Shown piece by piece: positions 1-10,265 of a stretch of 47,723 nt of DNA. The notes below the pieces were generated by a model, which was not told where the DNA came from, ran no database searches, and was given only the letters and a program-made list of their open reading frames with translations. The translations under genes were made by a program, and so were the position numbers. Within the stretch, counting starts at the first letter, position 1, and each line of letters begins with the position of its first letter. This DNA is from Chara braunii (taxonomy: Eukaryota; Streptophyta; Charophyceae; Charales; Characeae), in contig BFEA01000403.1 in the NCBI GenBank assembly GCA_003427395.1, positions 136,304-184,026 on the forward strand. Reading direction: 5' to 3'.

Positions 1-43
1 TAACTAAGAATAAACTTGTGGTACGAAGGGGCAGGCTGGGTCT

Positions 44-247
44 TGAGCTGAAGATGATCGGCTCAGCTATATGCTACCTCAAAAGACTAAGTACATGCAA
101 TTATATAAACCTTGGATACTTAAACAGTTCAGGGCGGCTAGGGTAGCCTAGTCATATACCCAAAGAAGAGAAAAGTTGTTGTGCCCTGTGTTTGTGTATA
201 CATCTTGGCTGGGCTAGACATGTTCCATAAGTTTGGGTGGTCTAGCC
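44..247. repeat. Three stem-loops of the left arm
   Basis: Three hairpins are spaced about 90 bp apart: AGCTGA (46-51) with TCAGCT (63-68), GGCTAGG (136-142) with CCTAGTC (147-153, one G-T pair), and GGCTAGAC (212-219) with GTCTAGCC (240-247). They sit where the right arm has hairpin copies 3, 2 and 1 (18,475-18,522, 18,361-18,408, 18,274-18,310). Stems and loops differ from those copies, yet pairing is kept at each site. Confidence 0.7.
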
Positions 248-489
248 TTATGCCCTATGTAAGCTGGGTATAAGGGANAAATCATTGAAGGACTACGAAC
301 TATTGTTTGCTAAAGTAACTTGGGGATGGTGAGAGAGTGCATGTCTGTGGTTTGGCTTGCATGTGACTGAGTGATGCCACTTCTTAGTCTGAGTTTGGAT
401 TTGATAGGTAGTTGTTGTAGTTGCTCGCCACGTGCTAAAGCCATAGGAGTTAGAGTCGTTTCCTGCATTTTCTGGGCTCGTTTTTTTTA

Positions 490-1150
490 CTTACATCAAT
501 TTTTGCATTTTATGTGATCTTTTGAGTCGGACTTGGTCTTGTATAAATCTTGGTAAGCCACTTTCCCTACAAGAAGCGCTGTCGAAATTTCTACAAAATC
601 AAGGAGTTAGTCAAAACTTTGACTTTTTCAGGATCCGACCATGATGACTTCTTTAACTTGGTAAAAATGTGAGGAGCCTCCCTTTCTAAAGGAGGTGCTG
701 CCCAAATTTTTACTAATTCAAGGACTTAGCCAAAATTGGGCCCTGAAGGGTCAAATTCATTGTCCGGTCCCAAAACTTGGCCTTGTATAAATCTTGGACT
801 AGCACTTTCCCTACGGGAAGCGCTGCCGAAATTTCTACAAAGCTAAGAAGTTGGTTGAGGTTTTGTCGTGACAGGGCCTAGACGTTATGCCTAAGATCAA
901 GTCTGACTTAGTGTAGATCTGAGGGGCCTTCCTCTCTGAAGGAAATGCTACCCACATTTTTGTTAGGTCAGNGAGTTAGACAAATTTTGACTTTCTGNAA
1001 TCCAAAGATTTTGGTTTTTNNACTAGTATATTTTCTGCGACGTCACTTTTCCTACGGGAAGCGCTGCCGAAATTTTCCTAAATTAGAGGAGTTAGCTTGT
1101 ATTTCGACAGGTGGCGACGTACGTAGGAGAGACTATGTCATAGGCTACCT
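490..1150. repeat. Tandem array, about 120-bp units, left arm (5 units)
   Basis: The phrase 'gaaattt..ta..aa....gagttag' recurs near 584, 703, 829, 952 and 1,069. Two unit types alternate. One carries TTCCC-tac-GGGAA (807-819 and relatives at 560 and 1,050) just before 'gcgctgccgaaattt'. The other carries a CTCC..TTT-ct-AAA.GGAG foldback (678-694). Each unit therefore holds a short hairpin. This is the reverse complement of the 17,311-18,045 array. A few N bases lie inside. Confidence 0.8.
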
Positions 1151-2535
1151 TTGACTTGGGCGCTGGCTAGAGATAAGGCTTAGACCTAGTTAAGTGTGGT
1201 GACTTGGGTAAGATCGTGATATGGAGATTATCCTCCATGAGCTTATAGACTTAGCTTGAGATTGACCTATCTTGTGTTACAGGTCTNCTTGATCGATTGA
1301 TTCAGGAGTTGGGGCTAGATTCAGCTTTGATCCTGNAAGGATCACNTTCTGTTATCACAGATAACAGGTCGGTTGCCGACTCGTCGGTTTACAACTCAAC
1401 CTCAACCCACTCTCCTTACTCAACCTAAAGAGGCTTCAGCCCTGGTGATCTTCTCTGTTTTGTTAAGGTTTCACCCGGACTTTTATTGAATGGCCATTGA
1501 ACAAAGGTACTGAGTATTTACTTAAGGTTGGTTGGTTGGAGGTTGGGGCTTGCATGGCTGAGGCAAAGGGTATGAGCATAAAGATTGGTTGGAGTTGACT
1601 CCGTGTAGTGCATGGACTTCTGTTTGACTGTTTGATGTGATTGCAGGTATGTTCTGTGACTTGGATTATTGGATTGGACTGCCCTGCGATCTAGTATATG
1701 TGCATGAGGAGACCCACTGTGATTGTGAGATGTGATCGTCACACGTTCATTCCCATATGTGTGCATCTTTGTGTATATGTGTATGTATGCGTACCTATGT
1801 AGGGTACTTATGTGGCTTGAAAGGGGCCGCGTGCTAAGGAGTTAATCAGGGGTTGGGCTAGTAGAGAAAGGATGACCCCGTTACTTATATAAGTGCTTCT
1901 TGCAGATTGCTAGTCGGACGTTGGTCCTGGGCCGGGATTCAAGGCCCTTGTCCAGGACATCCCAAGCCCTAGGCCCTGCACTGAAGGGGACCCCCCTCGG
2001 GCAGAGCCTATTTGCCTTGACCGCCAGGGCACTCGGGCCGAAAGTCGGACGTGCCGCGGCGACCGCACGGCTAGTCCTTCAGCCGTGCAATGTCGTGAAG
2101 GGCGGAACCTTCACGATACTTCGAGTATGACACGTGAGTGTCATAAGCGGTACTCGGATCCACGAGGGACCACTCGATTATGGGCACTGCATAGTGCGCC
2201 ATCTTCGTGACTGCTTGTGTGCGTTGGCATTGCTAGCCGATATGAAAAGGCCTACGCCCGCGCAGCTTTATACTAAGTCTCGTGCACGAGGCTCAGCCGG
2301 TTCCCGCACCAGGAAGTTATGGGATGGACACTAAGGGACTAGGAGGGTGTCGCATTGTACGTCCTTTGCGCCGTTCAGTGCTCATGTGCGTGTACGTGTG
2401 TGCATAGTGGTGTGCGCGTGGCGTGTGGGATACGTCCTAGTCGACCGGCGACGAGCCGCGCTTGGGACCTCAGCCCCCCAAGATGTCGGTTCGCGTGCAG
2501 GTCCGATAGAGGTGTAGTACCGCGCATACCCCTTA
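1150..2535. repeat. Left arm, non-coding middle part
   Basis: No credible gene. 1,350-1,400 holds GTTATC-acaGATAAC and CCGACtcGTCGG foldbacks that match 16,990-17,030 in inverse. From about 1,890 the DNA turns GC-rich and matches 16,200-16,480 in inverse. A TGACACGTGAGTGTCA foldback lies near 2,128-2,143. Predicted short ORFs here overlap on both strands and have no recognisable domain. Confidence 0.6.
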
Positions 2536-2539
2536 TGCT

Positions 2540-3080
2540 ACAACGAACGAGAAACGCCCTCGGCTGGTCCATCTCTGCGATTGCAGCTGATCAGCTTTCG
2601 TACTGTGGATTGGTAGCTCGGCGGGGATACACCCACCGAAGGGAGGTGGCAGCTTCCGTAAGGTGGAGGTAGTTGTGCCTTGCGTAGGCCCTGTCCTGTC
2701 ATAGGGGCTCCCGAGAGGTATGGCTGGCGCACCCGGAGCGGCTTGTGGAAGCTCCGTGTGTGTACCACAACGGGATGTGTACTCTGACTCCTGCGTGACG
2801 CGGCCGGGAGGATCCCGCGCTACCTCTGAGTGGTGCCGGACCGATGCGCTCGATAGCGTATCTATACTACAGCGGACGAGCAAACTCCCTCGGTTGACCT
2901 ATCTCTGCAATTGCATTTAAAATCTTTCGCACGTGGATCAGTAGCTCGGTAGGGACACGCCCCTAAGGGTGGTGACATCCCCTTAGGGAAGGAAAGTTTA
3001 TGCCCTGCGAGAACCTATCCTGTCGTAGGGGACGACGAGATGTACAGTTGGCGCACCCGGCTAGAGCAGCGAAGGAGCGA
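2540..3080. repeat. Diverged tandem duplication inside the left arm
   Basis: Two units follow each other: 2,540-2,868 and about 2,870-3,080. Shared landmarks are the 'acgaacgag..a..ccctcggctgg' stretch (2,540 and 2,873), 'ctctgc.attgca' (2,570 and 2,903), 'gtagctcgg.ggggatac' (2,612 and 2,941), 'cctgtc.taggg' (2,692 and 3,017) and 'tggcgcacccgg' (2,724 and 3,049). The first unit is the one that matches the right arm at 15,204-15,320. Confidence 0.75.
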
Positions 3081-3157
3081 CGCAACTACAATGGTCACGT
3101 CGTGGGTTCACTACGACTGTTGAAATACAGTTCCAAGTTCAAATCCCCACGGGGATT

Positions 3158-3210
3158 GGACCTTTTCTCGATTTATGTGTGTCATCCTTGCGCATGGGTC
3201 ATGCTAATCT
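3158..3210 (-). ncRNA. U6 snRNA 3'-half fragment (pseudogene)
   Basis: On the minus strand this reads GATTAGCATG, then GCGCAAGGATGACAC, then CATAAATCGAGAAA and GGTCC, in U6 snRNA order and spacing. It covers the 3' half of U6 (from the AGATTAGCATG block to the conserved 3' GGTCC). The 5' half is replaced by unrelated GC-rich DNA. No T-run terminator follows, and no TATA box or upstream element is visible. It is therefore a fragment rather than an active gene. It lies at the inner edge of the left arm, beside a 16-bp AATCCCC-ac-GGGGATT foldback (3,141-3,156). Confidence 0.8.
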
Positions 3211-3239
3211 GCGAGCGCGGCTGATTTCAGACGTGGGAT

Positions 3240-4070
3240 CTTGAAGATCATGCGGCCGAAATTGGCCGCGCCCTTCAGCTCGGGCGACTCCAAAAAGGAG
3301 CTAGCCCAATAGAGCACAGTGGGTTTCGATCCCGGTATCAACCGGATGACAGCTCGATGCGGTACCTATTGGGCTAGCACCTATTACAGGAGCTAAAGCC
3401 ACATCACTTATATATGAAGTGGTGCTGCACCCGGTAGACCCTGCCTCAAGTCCTACAGGTCCAGCTATCCGTACTTGGCTTCTTGGCTAGCCTCCAGTTC
3501 CCAGTAGGGCAGACCGCTGACCCTATCGGCTGCCATTACAATCCCTGACGTGAAATCTATTCTGCAGCTAATACATCCTTCACGCCGTGCTCCATCCTCT
3601 GGGGCGACCATCTTCTCGGTCCACAGAGGCCCTGAATCGCGCGGCTTGGCCGTCGCGTGTCAGTCTTTTAGGTAGAACAGTCTAGCCTTAACCTTTTCAC
3701 GACCACATGCCTTTGTGGCCTTATTGGGAACCACGATCGATAGGTCGTACTGCCGACTCCCGCTATTTCGATCGGACGTCAATGATGCTAGGTCCTAAAA
3801 AGTTTAGGTTTCCTAGTCATAGGGTTGGTCTGAACAGACTTTTAGCAGCGTCAGTCTCATCAAGTTCTTCAATTCAACGAAAAAGTCGAACAACATTCGA
3901 CGTTTAAAATCCCCATCAAATACCTTTGTTAGGGTATTTGCCCCGACACCGTGTGCGCACTTCGTCGTTTTCAGATATTTTATAACGAAGTGCGCGTGGT
4001 ACCACGTGTGCATCAGTCCTTTTCGTGGCCGTTGGCAGAATCTAGGGAATAACTTCCACAGCTGGCGTGC
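3240..4070. other. Non-coding spacer with a 13-bp inverted repeat
   Basis: GCTAGCCCAATAG at about 3,301-3,313 pairs with CTATTGGGCTAGC at about 3,366-3,378. The loop holds GGGTTTCGATCCCGG, which resembles a tRNA T-arm/B-box, but no cloverleaf can be drawn around it. Another pair, AAATACC with GGTATTT, lies at 3,918-3,941. No gene seen. Confidence 0.5.
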
Positions 4071-4077
4071 ACAACCA

Positions 4078-5753
4078 ATGCGACAGTTTTCCAGTTTTCG
4101 TCGTCGTGCGTGGCAAGCAGGTATTGAGCAGAACCGCAACCCAAGTCCGTCCGCGTCAGCCTTGTCGTCCTACATGGAATCTGCGAGCGGAGATGTGCCG
4201 CCATCGATCGCGGCAGGAGGAGCATGGCCAGGGGGGCGCAGCACCGGTCCGCGGGTCCCTTCTCTGCCCGGTGGTCTCCCCTCTTTGCCCATTTTCAAGT
4301 TGCTTCCACAGTGGGTCACCCGAAATGTGTTCTCACCGCCAAGGTCAGAAACGTACACAAGTATGCCGCAACCACGTGCCAAGGAGTCATTCTCCTCCCT
4401 CATGGGCTCGACAGCAAGCGCCCAACCTCAATCTGCGTTTCCAGGTGTTTTTCTTGCATCGATGGGGTGGGGGATGCTGCATGAGCAGCCCGACGTTCCA
4501 CTTATGCAGAGGTCGAGATCCTGCGACGACTCAATTACGGGTGGGAGGGTCGATACGGGCGTCGTGTGCGAAAATGGTAAAGCGGCGATGCAGACTTCCA
4601 ACATGGACTTCAACATTCGCGGGCAGGCGGAGACGCAAAGAGGGCCCTTTGGCGGGGGAAGTGCCCTCTGCACTACCCCATCGCCCGATGGCATGGATTT
4701 ATCACCACAGGCTATGGAAGATGGGGACAATCGGCGGCCCTCCCCCAGCGCAGGAGGGCAGGACGCATGAAGTGGTCCTCTGGAGGACATTGCTGGGAAG
4801 CAAGCAGCGACGGCCGATGGTGGACAAGCAGTGCAGGGGATTGCGACTGCAGGTGCGGGGGATACAGGAGAAGGTGGAAAACGACAACGACGAGCAATGC
4901 TGGTAGGGTTGGAAAGACTGTCATGAAAGGAAAGAATCGGGGCAATAACAAGAGGTTGGATGAAACGTTGGCGCTGTTGCGATACCTCACGGAAGAGGAT
5001 GCTATGCACATCGGCAGACTGAGAAGGAAGCAGATGAAGGGGAAGAAAGAGAGGTGTGAGTGGGTGGTGTCGAAGATGGTGTAGCAAGGCTTGGCGAAAA
5101 GGCTGGTAGGGGAGTGTGAAAGAAAGTTCTATGCTCTTGTGGACCAGGCGAAGAAGACCAGGGACTTCCATAACCGGTCGGGCGAGCGGATCTACTGGAA
5201 CATGGACAAACACGAAAGAAAGCATGCTGGGTTGCCCCTGCATTATGAATGACAATGTTGGGACGTGATTCAGTGGAAGTTGAGGAAGTCTTCCGGGTCT
5301 TGTGATCGGGTGGTGAACTCCGTTGAGTTTTTTGGAGGTGCCAGCAACGCTGTCACATCGGATGACAAAGGGGGGGAGGTGAGCGAGGGAATTGTGCCAC
5401 GCAGGTGGGCGGATAGTAACATGTCAGAGGGGTCGAAGTACCAACGTACCAAAGGAAGTGGGCGACACAGCAGGTCGGACTCCTCGACTCCAGGTGGGAG
5501 AGATGAAACCATGTCTGACATCGCAACGACGTTGGCGAATTTGAACAAACAGAATGCGAAAATGCTTGTGGGAACTTTCGTCACTGCGTTGGAGGGGTTG
5601 AACAAAACTATGGCCGACGGTAATAGCGCCTTGCTCCAATGTTTCACCATGCTGACGGGGCCCTTGGCCGGATGTCCTGCACGCGATTCCAACGACCATG
5701 GAGGTGAACATGGACTAGACAGGGGCGAGGAGAGTCGACCGCATGAGCAATGA
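4078..5753 (+). pseudogene. Myb/SANT-like (trihelix-type) protein, Harbinger-associated type, broken
   Basis: The N-terminal part (4,078-4,770) is Ser/Pro/Gly-rich and low in recognisable structure. A frame change near 4,890 leads into a frame that is open to 5,753 apart from two stops (TAG 5,082-5,084, TGA 5,250-5,252). This frame begins its folded part with RLDETLALLRYLTEEDAMH, then a charged linker, 'KERCEWVVSKMV', 'CERKFYALVDQAKKTRDFHN' and 'ERKHAGLPLHYE'. That layout is the helical DNA-binding domain of the Myb/SANT or trihelix-like proteins that accompany PIF/Harbinger transposases. A C-terminal Leu/Asn-rich segment (5,515-5,660) could form a coiled coil. The family role would be binding transposon ends and helping transposase enter the nucleus. 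The convergent transposase at 8.4-9.6 kb supports this. The stops mean this copy is dead. The assignment rests on remembered family patterns, not a search. Confidence 0.6.
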
Positions 5754-5911
5754 GGTGAGCGCACAAATTTGAGCATTGCAATGCGGCTGGTCGAGATTGT
5801 TTGATCCGAGCGCTCCATGCCAACATGTGGTGGTCAGTGAGTGTGTTGTTTGGTTGTGATGTGCGAGTTTATTTTTTAATTTTTTTTTGCCTTTTGTTCG
5901 TCGTTCTGTGC

Positions 5912-6454
5912 ATGCAAGATTCCCTTCGAGCCACCGGCACGGAACTCACGTCTTCCACTGCGAAAATTCCTCTCGACGAAGTCCCCAACATGGCTGGAGA
6001 TTTCGCACTCGTGCACCGCCGAATGATAAAGAACGAGCACGAGCTCACAAAAAAAAAAGGGGTCCTGTTTGAGCATGTGCACACGATGGTTGAGAAGCTG
6101 AAGCGAATGCGCGGCGATGTCGATGACGTAAACTTGAGGGAGGTCGTCACCACATCCAAGCTGGCGAATTCGAAGCGCATTGTTGCGGAGCTCCAAGACG
6201 AGGTTGACCGCCTTCGTGCACAGGTTCTGATGTTGGAGGGGAAGGTTCGCAAGGCCCAGAAGGGGGGCCAAACGATGTTGACGTTCATGGACAGTCCATC
6301 TTCTCTGAGCAGAGGGACTATCGCTAGTGTTGTTATGTCAGCAGGGAGCGGAATCTGCAGTCCGTTCCCATGGTCGGAGAACAGTTGTCGATGCGACCGT
6401 TCATGGACGACCATGCTCAAATCCGGGGACATCTCCGGAAACCAACCGTCGTGA
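5912..6454 (+). CDS. Hypothetical coiled-coil protein
   Basis: Not recognised. From the ATG at 5,912 the frame is open for about 180 codons, following a T-rich stretch. Residues of the middle part (about 5,990-6,290) are rich in Glu, Lys, Leu and Arg with heptad-like spacing ('EHVHTMVEKLKRMRG', 'RIVAELQDEVDRLRAQVLML'), so a coiled coil is likely. The last 50 residues look like the wrong frame: other frames around 6,330-6,540 are equally open, so a frameshift near 6,340 is possible. It lies 159 bp after the Myb-like relic and between the two Harbinger relics. It could be a further transposon gene or an exon. No catalytic motif is visible. Confidence 0.3.
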   Translation: MQDSLRATGTELTSSTAKIPLDEVPNMAGDFALVHRRMIKNEHELTKKKGVLFEHVHTMVEKLKRMRGDVDDVNLREVVTTSKLANSKRIVAELQDEVDRLRAQVLMLEGKVRKAQKGGQTMLTFMDSPSSLSRGTIASVVMSAGSGICSPFPWSENSCRCDRSWTTMLKSGDISGNQPS

Positions 6455-7560
6455 GATCGACCAGATCACTGAACGTTTACGTAGGACAGTCGCGGGGAAT
6501 GCGGACTTGTCCACTAGTGGCATGGCGGGGGGGAAGTGGGATATGACATTGCCGTAGTCTGCCCTTTTTAAAAGGTCCGACGTAGCTGTTTTGGTTGCAC
6601 TCTTCGTGTACTAGTCGAACGCACAGTTGTTGAGGCAACAGTCAGTGTAAAATTTGAAATCGTGTCACTGTCAATTTGGTAATGTCATAGACAATTTTGA
6701 AATCGCGTGAAACGTTTGTGTGTCATTGTCACGTCATTGTTGCTCGGGAAGTGATGTGTGTCGCACATCAGGGGATTTGTGTGTGGATGCCATGTCACTG
6801 TCATTGAAGCGAATCGTGTGGAATGTTTGTAGTTTCATATTTGCATGTCTATTTCTTTTTTTTTGTTTTGTGATATGTGTTCTCTTGTTTTCATGTCGTT
6901 TCATAGCACACTGGAATGGTGCGACGGTTTTCTGTCGTTTGCCATGCATCGTTAACAACGTGCGGACAGTTGAAATGACGATAAATCAACCAAAAATATT
7001 TGACCCCTTTCATAATTTTGCACCCTGCTATGAACCACCCATCCCTCCCCCCCCCCTCCCCTCTCGGACCCTTCATTGTGCTGACGTGTGTAAAAAACGG
7101 TCGGCATTTCGTCGACACACTCAATGAACGTTATATGTGCACTTCACTGTCCAGATCGTCATTATATTTTTGAAATTGTTGACCGATTTATTGGTGGTCA
7201 CTGACATGTCCTGTCAAGATATTGGACAATCTCGATATTCTATTTGTTTTCGTTTTGTATTTTGCATAATATACATATATTTTTGTGTTTTTTCCTTCAT
7301 TGTCATCAAGGTGACGTTCTGCAGGCTTTGTGCACACCATGCGTTGTGCGCAGCGAAACACTCAATTTGTGTGCTCATATAATAGATTGTGAGTGTTGCT
7401 GCCCGCCTCGCAGTTCCAGCAAGACCGGTGATGACAAGGTGACAGTCGACGAACTTTGTGCACACCACGCGCTGTGAGCAACGACACACTCAATTCGTAT
7501 GCGAGCTACTGTCCGGACCACTTCTCTCCAGTGCGTCGCACACTGTACCGGGCAGTCGAG
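6455..7560. other. T/G-rich non-coding spacer with a short direct repeat
   Basis: The stretch around 6,640-6,810 repeats 'tgtcactgtcaattt' and 'tttgaaatcg' phrases. A clearer pair of about 70 bp lies at 7,311-7,381 and 7,437-7,505 (shared 'gaactttgtgcacacca.gcg.tgtg' and 'cactcaatt.gt'). No gene seen. Confidence 0.45.
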
Positions 7561-7872
7561 ATGGCGAATGGTGAAGATGGTGTCATGTCTGCCTTGCAAA
7601 AGATGTGCATGGTGGACGTCGGGGACATGCTCGCAGTTCACAGCGCGAGTCCCGAGCGCGATGGCAGACGGTGGTTGTTGGTACGAGTGGTGGAAAGGAA
7701 CTTCGTCATCGCAGAGACTGAAGTAATTGTCGAGAAATGGCGGGGGAGCCATGTCTGCTTGCAGGCGATTGCGCATCATGCGGTTTGGTACATGACAGGC
7801 GCAAGCTGGGAATCGGTAAGGGGTCGTGCTCTGCGAAGCCTCGTTTCTGTTGTTATGGAACACAAGGCATGA
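7561..7872 (+). CDS. Hypothetical ORF
   Basis: A 104-codon ATG-initiated frame with no recognised domain. An overlapping minus-strand ORF of similar length (7,375-7,875) exists, so coding is uncertain. It contains a mixed-charge stretch ('ERDGRRWLLVRVVERNFVI'). It may be a piece of the Harbinger-type element, but nothing in the sequence proves it. Confidence 0.15.
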   Translation: MANGEDGVMSALQKMCMVDVGDMLAVHSASPERDGRRWLLVRVVERNFVIAETEVIVEKWRGSHVCLQAIAHHAVWYMTGASWESVRGRALRSLVSVVMEHKA

Positions 7873-8430
7873 CAATACTTGCGTAGTGGATGGTTCGTCT
7901 CTTTGGAGGACTACACAGATGTGTTATTGGAAGGAAGGAAGAAGCGGCTAATGTCGTATACAAGTTGATGACCGGAGAGCTGGCTGGCGGAGAAGACATT
8001 CGACAGGATAGAATAGACGAGACTGCGTACAATGGGTCGGGATAGTGACCTTTCCCGATCCAACTTAGAGGACCGACAAAAGAGCGGGACCTATGAGGAT
8101 CATAGATGTTGAAGGGGTTGTGTTCGAGTTCATCAATGATCGGGTCGCACGCATGATTGATTGATTGGTGGGGAAGGGGTCATCCATCAATTTTGTATGT
8201 AGCGTGTGTGTCATTAAAACAAGCAGCGACAGATAGAAAAAAGACGGACAACCCGAACACAAAAAAGCAAAGCGCATGGACAATATTTTTTTTTAACGAG
8301 CATTGGACACAATTGTGGATACAATTTGAACTTTTGTATGGACTCTCTCTCTCTGTCTCTCTCCACGCACATGTCTATGCATGTTAGCACCTTCGATGGT
8401 CAGTGTGATATCTATTTATATAGGCGTATA
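7873..8430. other. Spacer between hypothetical ORF and transposase 3' end
   Basis: No gene seen. It holds an A-rich stretch (8,236-8,300) and a short CT-rich run (8,343-8,363). Confidence 0.4.
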
Positions 8431-8431
8431 T

Positions 8432-9620
8432 CTATCCCACGGGGCCATTGGTTCCACCGTCAAAAACACAGCTGATGTGCGATACATGGCGGACCAAAGC
8501 AAAGTGGATCTCCTCGCCCTCTTCAAAACGTTGGCGATGAGAGATGTAGGGGTTGTCTCCCCCTGCATCTTCTTCGTTGCCATCATTGCCTCCCGCTGCT
8601 TCTTCTCTCGGTCGGTGGTGCTGCGCATGCTGCCCCTCCCCTCGCTCGTGAAGAAATACGTCCTCGTCGATAGGAAGACCCTCGTCAATAATGATATTGT
8701 GAAGTATGCAACAGGTGAGAGATTGTTTGCATATGGTTTTCATGTTAGGGATTTGTCGCCGCCCGAAACAACGCCACATGCCTTTTAACCTCCCGAAGCA
8801 TCTTTGAATGCTTGCTCACAGAGCCGACAACTTTGTGTCGAATGCAAATTCCGCTACATTGCATGCATAGCCCCCGAAAGGGGTTATCAGCCATGGCAAC
8901 AAAGGAAATCTGGTGTCACCCAAGACGTACCTCCCAATCACTGTCCCATTAAACATGACGTTCATTCGTTTGCCGAACGACTCCCTCCCCTCCTCCGCAC
9001 GAATACCAGCGTCTGAAAGCCGCCAGGCGTGCGAATCGTGCACGAAACCAGGAGCCCCCACGCACACATCAAGAATAACAGATTTTCATCACACACGACT
9101 TGAGCAACGATTGAGTTTGCGTCGTTCTGTCGTAGTACGACTCCGCCTCCCCTCCACATGGCTTGTTCATGTACACATGGGTGCAATCAACAAGCCCGAC
9201 ACAACCAGGGAATCTTCTCGCCTCGAAGTCGTCCGCCGTTGCTTGCAGACGTGCCCCGCTGGATCACTGCACTTTGTCCCCGTACTCGCGCATGAGGGCA
9301 TTGGCAACCTCATTAGTGCATCAGACTGGCACTGTGTAGACCAATGCCGATGTCGTTCCTGCACTGACGGTAATATCCACCAGTCGCTCATCTGTACAGA
9401 GCGAATGCAAACTTCAAGTCCGCTGCCAATGGCGCACGCCATGGGGTGACTTGCCTTGGATGTGCGGAGCGATGCGGGTCAAAATGCGGACGAACGTCGG
9501 TTTTGTATGATCGTCGTTGTGGATATCGTGTACACGACAACAATGTTCGTTGCCATGTGGAGGACGAGAAGCGCAATCATGAATGTCACGTATTGCCTCA
9601 TCCTCAACCATCGCATGTTA
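8432..9620 (-). pseudogene. PIF/Harbinger DDE transposase, frameshifted
   Basis: Reading the minus strand from 9,620 gives the family's parts in order. An N-terminal piece 'KPTFVRILTRIAPHIQ' comes first. A helix-turn-helix-like piece 'LKFAFALYR' follows, then 'ATGGYYRQCRND'. Next comes 'VANALMREYGDKV', then FPGCVGLVDCTHVYMNKP with 'ESYYDR', then 'SIVAQVV' and GAPGFVHDSH. Then come LGDTRFPLLPWLITPF, CEQAF, 'RLKGMWRCFGRR' and CCILHNIIIDEG. The three acidic residues of the DDE triad are visible: Asp in VDCTH (codon 9,186-9,188), Asp in LGD (8,915-8,917) and Glu in CEQAF (8,815-8,817). Pieces lie in different frames with stops (for example after 'KVQ' and 'ALYR'), so the gene is dead. The enzyme family cuts and pastes DNA at terminal inverted repeats with 3-bp target duplications. 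No matching termini were identified. Confidence 0.85.
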
Positions 9621-10265
9621 GCCACACACATCAACACCACTTTGGCCAGTGACATCTCCTCATGCGTGAACGATATGGTTGTGTGTGTATGCGTCTTTGC
9701 ACCCCGCTCCCACCTCAGAAAGCGGCCCACGTCGACCTTCGTCTTCTGCGACGACACAAAGGTTATGGTGGAAGCAACGCCACCTCCAGACCACCCCTGT
9801 CACCAACGACGCACCACCACGACGTCCACACATGTGTTTCCGTTGCAGTGGGTGACCCAACCATCTGCGCTCCATTTTCAAAAATTTGTATGGAACCGAT
9901 CGAACAACAACTCGTGGATTGGTCGCGCAGTTTCAGTGCGACATTATTTTGGGACAGGTTCCGCTTTACCCAAGTCGACCGCAGACAGATTGTCACCCAC
10001 TTTGGGAGGCCAGACTATACGGTGGTCCACAGGAACGTCCATCATCGTGGAAAGTAAAAAAAATCGTCGGAGTACTTGCGAAAGACCCACGGAGCCTGCT
10101 CATGTGGGGTCTGAGTTTGCTTTACCGCCCCGTTCGTTCCGTTGCATTCTTTTTAGGGACTTTCTTGTTTTTTTCTCTTTTTGTGTACTGTCGCATCAGC
10201 GCCTTACTCACCACTACATTTCTTCTACAAAAAAGTTAAAAAAATTGTCTGCCTGATCTCGATTC
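9621..10265. other. Spacer upstream of the transposase
   Basis: No gene seen. Several overlapping ORFs on both strands have no recognisable domain. Confidence 0.35.

Larger units (their letters stand above)
1..3080. repeat. Left arm of a long inverted repeat (partner 15,204-18,960)
   Basis: This arm is the reverse complement of the right arm over several anchors: 2,520-2,650 matches 15,204-15,320, 2,134-2,200 matches 16,190-16,250, 1,905-2,000 matches 16,390-16,475, 1,528-1,580 matches 16,806-16,870, 1,350-1,400 matches 16,985-17,030 and 134-250 matches 18,260-18,420. Identity looks high in the GC-rich inner part and lower in the AT-rich outer part. The arm continues beyond the window start, so its outer end cannot be defined. 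It has no convincing coding region. It could be the terminal inverted repeat of a very large element, or simply two inverted copies of a dispersed repeat. No primer-binding site or clear LTR boundary was found. Confidence 0.85.

Noticed and set aside
3060-3160. tRNA gene suggested by 'agttcaaatcc'
   Set aside because: No T-stem pairing or acceptor stem can be formed around it.
4428-5255. 275-codon minus-strand ORF
   Set aside because: It is the shadow of the plus-strand Myb-like gene, whose residues fit a known domain layout.
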